Positions 36,856 through 43,029 of a stretch of DNA of 64,000 nucleotides are shown piece after piece. The translations under genes were made by a program, and so were the position numbers. Numbering within the stretch: the first letter of the stretch is position 1; each line of letters begins with the position of its first letter. This DNA comes from Tindallia californiensis (GTDB lineage Bacteria > Bacillota > Clostridia > Peptostreptococcales > Tindalliaceae). The DNA lies in the NCBI RefSeq assembly GCF_900107405.1, contig NZ_FNPV01000010.1, positions 62,001 to 126,000 of the forward strand, given 5' to 3'. Under the pieces are notes generated by a model. It had not been told where the DNA came from. It did not search any database and saw nothing but the letters and a program-made list of their open reading frames with translations.

Positions 36856-37854
36856 ATGAGCGATATTAAAGGAATTGAATTTACAGATATTTTAGGACTA
36901 TCGGAGCCGATAACTAAATTAATTGAAGTTTTAGCTGGTGGATGTGGGAAAGTTTATGAACCCACGCATATTAATCGGATTGCAAAAGCAAAAGCATCTG
37001 AAATAAGACTTATAAGCGAAGCTGTCAACGAAAATCTTAACTTACCTACACATTATTCAGGCGGAGATGTAACAATAGACACTACTTCCGCACAAGAATT
37101 GATTCAACGTGCAGGAAATAGATTTCTTTATCAGGAAATGAAAAAGCAACAAAACATTGAATCAATTGCAGCGGTTGCTTATAAAGAGTTAGAGAACGAG
37201 GTGCAGGTTTCAGAAGAGCAAGTTGACTCTGACTGGATAACAAGATTCTTTAATAGTATAGAAGATATCAGTGATAATGAGATGCAAGAAATATGGGGGC
37301 GGATACTAGCTGGCGAAATTAAACAACCAAATACTTATTCACTCAGGACTTTGGACAAGCTTAAAAACATAAATAAAACAGAAGCTTTTTTGTTTGAAGA
37401 ATTGAGTAAATTAGTAGTAGAATCTAGTAGTGCATATTTTATATTTGATAACAATGAAACACTTAATAAACAAGGGTTGTACTTTTCCCAGATTTTAGAT
37501 TTAGAAGAATGTGGCTTGATATCTGCCCAGAGTTTGACACTTAATCTTAAAATCTCAAAAGATATAACGAAGTTTATATTAAATGAAGAGCTAGTAGGTA
37601 TCTTTAGCACACAGAAAGAAGGGGAGCTTAAAATAACTATTTCTATATATACATTAACAAAGGCAGGAGTTCAACTATATAAAGTTGTTAAGAGTTCAAC
37701 GAATGCACAATATTTAATAGATAATCTGAAGGTGTACCAACGAAAGTCAACTGATTACAACATCACAGCACATAGAATAAATTTCATAGATGAGTCAGGG
37801 ATTAATTATGATGACGATACTAATTTGCTTGCAGATATTGAAGTAACAGTGTAA
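36856..37854 (+). CDS. Cassette C2: DUF2806 family protein
   Basis: ATG 36856 is six bases after AAAGGAGGA. The 332-residue product has DUF2806 features: an N-terminal helix with LSEPITKLIEVLAGGCG, RIAKAKASEIRLISEAV, and the most conserved block WITRFFNSIEDISDNEMQEIWGRILAGEIKQPNTYSLRTLDKLKNI. The C-terminal part looks like winged-helix strands. DUF2806 proteins are of unknown function and are often found in mobile or defence settings. Single gene in its cassette. Confidence 0.8.
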   Translation: MSDIKGIEFTDILGLSEPITKLIEVLAGGCGKVYEPTHINRIAKAKASEIRLISEAVNENLNLPTHYSGGDVTIDTTSAQELIQRAGNRFLYQEMKKQQNIESIAAVAYKELENEVQVSEEQVDSDWITRFFNSIEDISDNEMQEIWGRILAGEIKQPNTYSLRTLDKLKNINKTEAFLFEELSKLVVESSSAYFIFDNNETLNKQGLYFSQILDLEECGLISAQSLTLNLKISKDITKFILNEELVGIFSTQKEGELKITISIYTLTKAGVQLYKVVKSSTNAQYLIDNLKVYQRKSTDYNITAHRINFIDESGINYDDDTNLLADIEVTV

Positions 37855-37924
37855 ATATATTTTGTATTTAAAAGCATATATATTTTTGTGTTTGAAGTAT
37901 TCGGCCGTTTCCATTGATTCCATC

Positions 37925-38022
37925 GCCTAACATTGACTTCCCAACATCTATCGACTTCATGGCTAGTGGAAGAAGGAAGTTGATTGAGCCGATAGACGTC
38001 GGGAAGTCAGGAGCCGTTAGAC
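37925..38022 (+). other. attC site 2 (closes cassette C2)
   Basis: The clearest of the set: R'' GCCTAAC (37925-37931), L'' GACTTCCC (37935-37942), L' GGGAAGTC (38001-38008, exact complement), R' GTTAGAC (38016-38022). The inner arms TCCCAACATCTATC and GATAGACGTCGGGA extend the stem. 98 bases. Confidence 0.93.
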
Positions 38023-38057
38023 GACATAAGTTTTAAAGGTAGGAAGGAGTTTAGATA

Positions 38058-39020
38058 ATGATTAATTTCAAAGAGTTGCCATCAGATGGAGTAAAATTCG
38101 AACAGTTGATTAGAGAAATTTTGGTTAGAAGTGGTTTTGAAGTTCACTGGACTGGAGTAGGACCAGACGCTGGACGTGATTTGATATTTATTGAAAAAGT
38201 AAATGGTAAGTTAGCTCCCTTTGAAAGAAAATGGCTCGTTAGTTGCAAACATAATGCTGTATCAGGACAGTCAGTTGGTATTACTGATGCAAATAATATT
38301 ATTGATGATTGTGAAGCAGTTGGTGCCGAAGGGTTCTTATTAGCATGTTCTACTCAACCTTCCTCCGCAGTTGTTAAAAGATTTGAGGAGATTGAAAGCA
38401 GAGGAAAAATCATCGTTCGTTATTGGGACAGTATAGAAATTGAAAAAAGACTTAATACCCCATCAACACTCCAATTAATTCATTTGTTTTTTCCTGAAAG
38501 CTATAAACAAATCGGATGGAAAATTTATAATACATATTCTCCTGCGTTTTGGGCTGCAAATTATAAAGATTACTTTGTTTACCTTAGCTCAAGAACGGCT
38601 AATACTTTTCCTGAACTAAAGCATGTAGAAGATATAATTGATAGGTTGGAAAGCATAAAGTTACCAAAAGGTGATGAGTGGCAAGGGCATTATATTAGAC
38701 CAAGGGCTATTTATTTTGACAATAAACACGAGCAATTTTCTGTATTTGCTGATTATTTATATCCAAGTAATGAGGAGGGGGAAGTATTAAAGCCAAGTGA
38801 TATTAATAAATTGTTAAAAGATGGACAAGGTTTATATTCAGAAAGCAACTTAATGTGGTTAATTACTTTTTGGGATATAAGGTATGTGCCTAGCTTTCAA
38901 TTAAGCGATCACTTTCATCTTGATCATAAAGATTATTATGACAAGTTTATGGATAATTATAAGACAGGATTTGCTCGAAAAGCTTTTATCAGTGAGATTA
39001 GTGAATTTGATAAAGAGTAA
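38058..39020 (+). CDS. Cassette C3: Mrr-like restriction endonuclease (PD-(D/E)XK fold)
   Basis: A 320-residue protein. The N-terminal 130 residues have the Mrr-type core: FEQLIREILVRSGFEVHWTGVGPDAGRDLIFIE, then WLVSCKHNAVSGQSVG, giving the D...xCK catalytic arrangement (Asp about 39, Lys about 66), and GFLLACSTQPSSAVVKRFEEI. The remaining 190 residues are a specificity or effector region that I do not recognise. Mrr-like enzymes cut modified or foreign DNA. AAGGAG precedes the ATG; one gene in its cassette. Confidence 0.83.
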   Translation: MINFKELPSDGVKFEQLIREILVRSGFEVHWTGVGPDAGRDLIFIEKVNGKLAPFERKWLVSCKHNAVSGQSVGITDANNIIDDCEAVGAEGFLLACSTQPSSAVVKRFEEIESRGKIIVRYWDSIEIEKRLNTPSTLQLIHLFFPESYKQIGWKIYNTYSPAFWAANYKDYFVYLSSRTANTFPELKHVEDIIDRLESIKLPKGDEWQGHYIRPRAIYFDNKHEQFSVFADYLYPSNEEGEVLKPSDINKLLKDGQGLYSESNLMWLITFWDIRYVPSFQLSDHFHLDHKDYYDKFMDNYKTGFARKAFISEISEFDKE

Positions 39021-39024
39021 CGTC

Positions 39025-39156
39025 GTCTAACAAAATGTTCCAACAAGGGTGCACTGGGGTAGTGTGCACCACATTCCTTCGCTAGGTGCAAGCGCCATCA
39101 AGATGGTTTTCCGTTGGGGTCTAGCTCAGAAACGTCTGGAACACGAACCGTTAAAT
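39025..39156 (+). other. attC site 3 (closes cassette C3)
   Basis: R'' GTCTAAC (39025-39031), L'' TGTTCCA (39036-39042), L' TGGAACA (39137-39143), R' GTTAAAT (39150-39156). An internal hairpin GGTGCAC/GTGCACC lies in the variable part. 132 bases. Confidence 0.9.
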
Positions 39157-39366
39157 GACATTGGTCGCAAGAACCGCCACGTCCTGTGTCGGATTGTGCA
39201 GTTTAACTTGGGATAATCAATGTATTGGGAGACTTCTTTATGAGTACTAAAGATATAGATGAGTTCTGTTTATAATGAATAATATTAATTTAGGAAGGAC
39301 TTCCCTTGTGGTCACTTGGAGAACCACCAGCCAAACTCAGCGAAGCATTTGAAGGAGGGATGTCAC
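39157..39366. other. Start of cassette C4, no gene recognised
   Basis: Only very short frames here. CAGCGAAG near 39338 and CTTCGCTG near 39450 pair at a distance around the small frame that follows. Confidence 0.4.
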
Positions 39367-39471
39367 ATGATTATTAATGGCATTAAAGGTTTAATAAAGC
39401 GCATCAGATTTGAAGGCATTACTTTAAGTGTAGGCTTTATTGGATTGAACTTCGCTGGGGGTTCTTCCTAA
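39367..39471 (+). CDS. Cassette C4: possible 34-residue small protein
   Basis: ATG 39367 follows the strong site GAAGGAGGG. The product begins MIINGIKGLIKRIRFEGITL and ends VGFIGLNFAGGSS: a basic amphipathic helix then a hydrophobic stretch, as in small membrane-active peptides. It ends 60 bases before the HNH gene. No homology known to me; it could be a leader peptide or a chance frame. Confidence 0.4.
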   Translation: MIINGIKGLIKRIRFEGITLSVGFIGLNFAGGSS

Positions 39472-39531
39472 GTTAATATTATGTATGAGTAAGAGAGTTC
39501 TCATATTTATTTCAGGGGGGATTATGAAGAT

Positions 39532-40245
39532 ATGGCAAGACGTGTTAATAAGTTTACAGAGGAAGAGATATTAAAAGTGGTAAAAGCATATTTAGTTGAT
39601 GGATTGAGTCACAGAAAAATTCAATCTAAAATACTAGGACTTCCTGCACCTGATAACGGTGGAGGGTATGTTACGATGGATATTCTTCATCATTTCAATA
39701 TATCTGGAGACAAGAAAGGTATTCTTGCTATTGAAGATATCAATAACTTAATTGAAAATGCATCTGGAAATTATCATGATATTTTAATAAAGATAAGAGC
39801 TTATTTTGAGGAAGAAAATGAAGTTGAATCAAAGATTAAAAGAATGAACATTAGTCATACGAATAGAACTGAAATAACAATGGAAACAAAGCAAAGAATC
39901 GGTCAAGATAAATTAAGAGAGTATATTTTGGATATATACATGCATAAATGTGCATTATGTGATATTAATAAAGATGATTTGCTTATTTGTAGTCATATTA
40001 TACCTTGGAGAGTTGATGAACAAAATCGTCTAAATCCGCAAAATGCAATTTGTTTATGTGCTAATCATGATAAATTGTTTGACAAAGGATATTTCTCGTT
40101 AGGCGAGAACTATGAAATAAAGTTTGGCGCAAAAGCGGACGCTACAATTGTTAGTATATTGGAAGGTGCTAGTTTTAGAGAACCTTTGGAAAATGCCCCT
40201 GATAAAGAATTATTAAAGATTCACTTTAATACATATTGTAAATAA
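39532..40245 (+). CDS. Cassette C4: HNH endonuclease (HNH_2 type)
   Basis: A 237-residue protein. The N-terminal half has an HTH-like helix pair (FTEEEILKVVKAYLVDGLSHRKIQSKIL) and a linker. The C-terminal half is a beta-beta-alpha-metal nuclease: CALCDINKDDLLICSHIIPW, NPQNAICLCANHDKLFDKGYFSL, with the C-x2-C zinc pair and the H...N...H catalytic residues. This type is common in restriction and other defence loci. A run of G before the ATG (GGGGGGATT) is the probable ribosome site. Confidence 0.87.
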   Translation: MARRVNKFTEEEILKVVKAYLVDGLSHRKIQSKILGLPAPDNGGGYVTMDILHHFNISGDKKGILAIEDINNLIENASGNYHDILIKIRAYFEEENEVESKIKRMNISHTNRTEITMETKQRIGQDKLREYILDIYMHKCALCDINKDDLLICSHIIPWRVDEQNRLNPQNAICLCANHDKLFDKGYFSLGENYEIKFGAKADATIVSILEGASFREPLENAPDKELLKIHFNTYCK

Positions 40246-40331
40246 TTACTTTTTTGAAAGGTAAGAGATAAAGAGATTCTTAAGGAATCGACGTCTATGT
40301 CGATTTCTGAACAAGTGGGGCGACCAACATC

Positions 40332-40476
40332 ACTTAACAATACATTTGCATAAAGGTGCTGGAAGTACGTTTTGCGGGCAGTTCAGCACCACACCTTCTC
40401 ACTGGGAGCGAAGCTCCACTATGGGGTATTCCTTTAGGGTCCAGTTCGAAGGCGTCGCAAATGCGCCCCGTTAGAC
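40332..40476 (+). other. attC site 4 (closes cassette C4)
   Basis: R'' ACTTAAC (40332-40338), L'' CATTTGC (40343-40349), L' GCAAATG (40457-40463), R' GTTAGAC (40470-40476). The segment at 40422-40456, starting GGGGTATTCCTTTAGGG, recurs at 50286-50320 with one mismatch. 145 bases. Confidence 0.92.
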
Positions 40477-40509
40477 GACACAGTATTTAAAGGAGTGGGA
40501 GGTGATTCT

Positions 40510-40791
40510 GTGAAAGCAATAGTATGGGAAAACGAGAGAACTACTTATGAGGTAGAAGTTCTAGGGTGGACTCCGCCGCAGAGGCAAAGAATTAGTGTTG
40601 ACCAAATTGGAGGGCCATCATCATATGTCTCAGGTAAGGTTATACCAGGGAGTATTAGAATTATTGTTCCAATTAACTTTAACATAGATAATAACTATTC
40701 AATTGAAATTTATGGTAAAAAAATGAGATTAGAGATAATGAAAATCGATAATTCTGAAGGGATAAGTATTGCAGAGGGAGTTGTATACTGA
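40510..40791 (+). CDS. Cassette C5: small unknown protein
   Basis: I prefer GTG 40510, four bases after GGAGGTGA, to GTG 40495. The 93-residue product begins VKAIVWENERTTYEVEVLGW and is rich in predicted beta strands (SIRIIVPINFNI, NNYSIEIYGKKMRLEIMKI). No family recognised. First of two genes in its cassette. Confidence 0.6.
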   Translation: MKAIVWENERTTYEVEVLGWTPPQRQRISVDQIGGPSSYVSGKVIPGSIRIIVPINFNIDNNYSIEIYGKKMRLEIMKIDNSEGISIAEGVVY

Positions 40792-40812
40792 TAAATTGTT
40801 AGGAGGGGCAAT

Positions 40813-41139
40813 GTGGAGAGAACCGTAAGGGTTGAGGTATCAAAGAAAAAAATAGATGACTTGGGTGATTTGCTTCAGAAGATACCAATAGATTTAAGAG
40901 TCTTGTCCTTTCATCAGAAAAGAGAGATATTGGGACAGCTTATTGATGTCACCAATAATGTAATCGATGAACGGGGGCAGGCCTTTGAAAAAGCAAAAGA
41001 GCTTGTTACTGACACCCAGAAAGCAACAGTTATTTTGGACTCGATTGTAGAGAACTTGATTGACAGATCTTTTATAAAACAAAAGCAGCTAATAAATTCA
41101 TACCTAGACCAAGAGGTTATTAAAGTAATGCATGAGTAG
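40813..41139 (+). CDS. Cassette C5: small helical unknown protein
   Basis: GTG 40813 follows AGGAGGGG. The 108-residue product is almost all helix (KKKIDDLGDLLQKIPIDLRV, GQAFEKAKELVTDTQKATVI), charged, without cysteines or a signal. It lies 21 bases after the other small gene, so the two are probably a pair, perhaps toxin and antitoxin; there is no direct evidence for this. Confidence 0.6.
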   Translation: MERTVRVEVSKKKIDDLGDLLQKIPIDLRVLSFHQKREILGQLIDVTNNVIDERGQAFEKAKELVTDTQKATVILDSIVENLIDRSFIKQKQLINSYLDQEVIKVMHE

Positions 41140-41167
41140 GTATAAGAATTAGAGAGACCATAGCGTC

Positions 41168-41244
41168 GTCTAACAGAGGGTTCCCAAAATCTGGTATAAC
41201 ATAAATGTAATAACCAGACTTCGGGAACCCTCGAAACGTTCTCT
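41168..41244 (+). other. attC site 5 (closes cassette C5, end of array)
   Basis: R'' GTCTAAC (41168-41174), L'' GAGGGTTCCC (41176-41185), L' GGGAACCCTC (41223-41232, exact complement), inner stem TCTGGT/ACCAGA, then R' GTTCTCT (41238-41244). The bases after GTT do not fit GTTRRRY, which marks the boundary with flanking DNA. 77 bases. Confidence 0.85.
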
Positions 41245-41268
41245 GAAATGCACCTAAATAAAAAAATG

Positions 41269-41298
41269 GTGACAAGCAATATTGCTAAGATGTATACT
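41269..41298 (+). promoter_or_regulatory. Probable sigma-A promoter of the DUF6978/DUF1828 genes
   Basis: GTGACA, an 18-base spacer and TATACT, 20 bases before the ATG at 41318. Confidence 0.5.
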
Positions 41299-41317
41299 TT
41301 AACAAGGGGAAGATGTA

Positions 41318-41776
41318 ATGCTAACTCAAACTGAAGTTAATGCACTTTTAGATATGCTTAAAATTGCAAATGAAAGACGAATAAAATTCACGGAAATGGG
41401 TAACTATAAACAATTAGATGTAGTTTCAAAAGACGGGAAAGAAAAATTTATTGTTGATATAAACCGTAAAACTAGTATCAAGGTTACCAAATGCACATTC
41501 CAGGGAAGGTATAGAAGGGATATAATTTTACTACGATTAGATATTGATGGTCCTCTACACACTAATCCAAATGGAGAGGAAATTAAGCCAAACCATTTGC
41601 ATATATAGAGAGAAGGCTATGGAACTTCATGGGCAATCCCGTTACCTGATGAAATATTCTCTGATTCTAAGGATTTAATTAAAACTTTGATTGAGTTTTT
41701 AGAATATTTCAAAGTCGAGAACTTGAATAATATCTCCGTTCAAGGAGGAATGTTTGATGAAATTGAAACCAAATGA
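41318..41776 (+). pseudogene. DUF6978-like gene interrupted by an in-frame amber codon
   Basis: The frame from ATG 41318 reads HLHI, then TAG (41606-41608), then REGYGTSWAIPLPDEIFSD to a TGA at 41774-41776. DUF6978 proteins have an HxHIYREGY-like motif here, so the TAG replaces the conserved Tyr; one base change from TAT or TAC explains it. The full product would be 152 residues; the stopped one is 96. TAG is an ordinary stop elsewhere in the window (for example 7824 and 19926), so reassignment is unlikely. The 3' end overlaps the next gene. Confidence 0.75.
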
Positions 41777-42521
41777 TTTTGTGGATTCGTATATAAACTG
41801 GCTTAAATCAAAAATTATACTAAAAGAAATTAAGGGTTTTTACGAAATCACTACTCCGTTTCTAGATAGACATAATGACCACTTGCAAATTTATGCTAAG
41901 CAAGTAGGTGAAAAAATTATTTTAACTGATGACGGGTATGTTATTAGTGACCTGCTAATGTCTGGATGCGATATAAGTTCACCTAGAAGACAGAATGTAC
42001 TGCATACTATTTTAAACAGTCTGGGTGTAAGACTTGAAGGAGATGCGATGATTGTGGATGCAAGCGTAGATAATTTTCCACAGAAAAAGCATCTATTACT
42101 CCAAGCCATGATATCCGTGAACGATATGTTTATGATGTCGCAGACTAGAGTGGCGAGTCTTTTTTTGGAGGATGTTGAGCACTTTCTTGATTTTAATGAT
42201 GTAAGATATACTCCTTCAGTTCAATTTAATGGTAAAAGTGGTTTCGCACATAGCTTTGATTTTGTAATTCCTTCCTCAAAAAAAATGCCAGAAAGATTAA
42301 TTAAGGCTATTAACAATCCATCTCGAGAGAAAGCCCAAACCTTATTATTCTCTTGGAATGACATTCAAGAAGTTAGAAAAAGAAAAACTGCTATGTTCGT
42401 TTTTGTAAACGATATGGATAAATCAATACGTTCCGATATCCTAGGGGCTTTTAGTGAATATGGGATAACAACAATTGCATGGACAAAAAGAGAACAATTT
42501 TTAGACCGTCTAATTGCTTAA
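41757..42521 (+). CDS. DUF1828/DUF1829 protein
   Basis: ATG 41757 lies seven bases after AAGGAGGA; 254 residues. The N-terminal DUF1828 part reads FYEITTPFLDRHNDHLQIYAKQ and IILTDDGYVISDLLMSG; the C-terminal DUF1829 part has FDFVIPSSKKMPERLIKAINNPS and TTIAWTKREQFLDRLIA. Such proteins are found beside DUF6978-like genes in mobile regions, where a toxin-antitoxin or defence role has been suspected but, to my knowledge, not shown. With the partner broken, its own frame remains intact. Confidence 0.78.
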   Translation: MKLKPNDFVDSYINWLKSKIILKEIKGFYEITTPFLDRHNDHLQIYAKQVGEKIILTDDGYVISDLLMSGCDISSPRRQNVLHTILNSLGVRLEGDAMIVDASVDNFPQKKHLLLQAMISVNDMFMMSQTRVASLFLEDVEHFLDFNDVRYTPSVQFNGKSGFAHSFDFVIPSSKKMPERLIKAINNPSREKAQTLLFSWNDIQEVRKRKTAMFVFVNDMDKSIRSDILGAFSEYGITTIAWTKREQFLDRLIA

Positions 42522-42538
42522 ATACTCTAAGCTAAGTT

Positions 42539-42568
42539 TAAAAGAACCTGTTATTGCAGGTTCTTTTT
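42539..42568 (+). terminator. Intrinsic terminator
   Basis: AAAGAACCTG and CAGGTTCTTT with following T, 18 bases after the DUF1828/1829 gene. Confidence 0.85.
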
Positions 42569-43029
42569 GTCTTTCAAATATCTAATTAAGTGTACAATGG
42601 AATTACATTAAAATACAAATTTGGTTAAAGTAAGAGATTTTAGAAGGTAAAAAGGAGGTTGCTGTAGAATGTAATTTTTGGTGCCGGTAATTGTCAAGAA
42701 AGATGTCGCATTTTCCTCCTCCAACTCTTCTTGGCACTCACTATACTTTAGTTGGAGGGCTATGACAACTATCCTAACACAGGGGACTATATCCCAGTGG
42801 TGGTTCATCTGATGCTGTCTTAAGATCCAAAAAAGTGGTGCAAATAGCAAGTGAAATTGCATCGAAATTCTAAAAAAAATACCCAGGGACAAAAGTCACT
42901 TAATACATTAGTGTTTATCGATTTAATGTTTAGATATGATATAATTGCGTAATAGATAAAGTAGTTGTTAAATACATTTTAATGTGAATTCCTTAACGAA
43001 AAAACTGAAGAGTAAGAGGAGGATGGAGA
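42569..43029. other. Intergenic region before arrA, with possible gene relic
   Basis: Around 42790-42870 the plus strand reads YPSGGSSDAVLRSKKVVQIASEIASKF before a stop, which looks like decayed coding sequence of a family I cannot name. The arrA promoter lies at the right side. Confidence 0.35.
42937..42945 (+). promoter_or_regulatory. Probable extended -10 promoter of the arr operon
   Basis: TGATATAAT, an extended -10 box, about 85 bases before arrA; no strong -35. Confidence 0.5.

Larger units (their letters stand above)
35613..41238 (+). mobile_element. Integron gene-cassette array of five cassettes
   Basis: Five cassettes in one orientation: C1 35613-36791, C2 36792-38016, C3 38017-39150, C4 39151-40470, C5 40471-41238, each ending in an attC. 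In each case the bases at the cassette start are the complement of the R'' box of the same cassette's attC (for example C3 starts TTAGACGACA and its attC begins CGTCGTCTAAC; C1 starts TTAGGTGA and its attC has CACCTAAC). For C2 and C4 the match extends to about 15 of 18 bases. This is the arrangement produced by insertion of circular cassettes. The last attC ends in GTTCTCT, as expected where an array meets non-integron DNA. Confidence 0.88.

Noticed and set aside
41606-41608. Amber codon read as pyrrolysine or other recoding
   Set aside because: Several clearly functional genes here end in TAG, and no pyl genes are seen; a simple nonsense mutation is enough.
41245-42570. DUF6978/DUF1828 genes as a sixth integron cassette
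   Set aside because: No attC follows them, the bases after the last crossover (GTTCTCT) have no complementary R'' downstream, and they have their own promoter.
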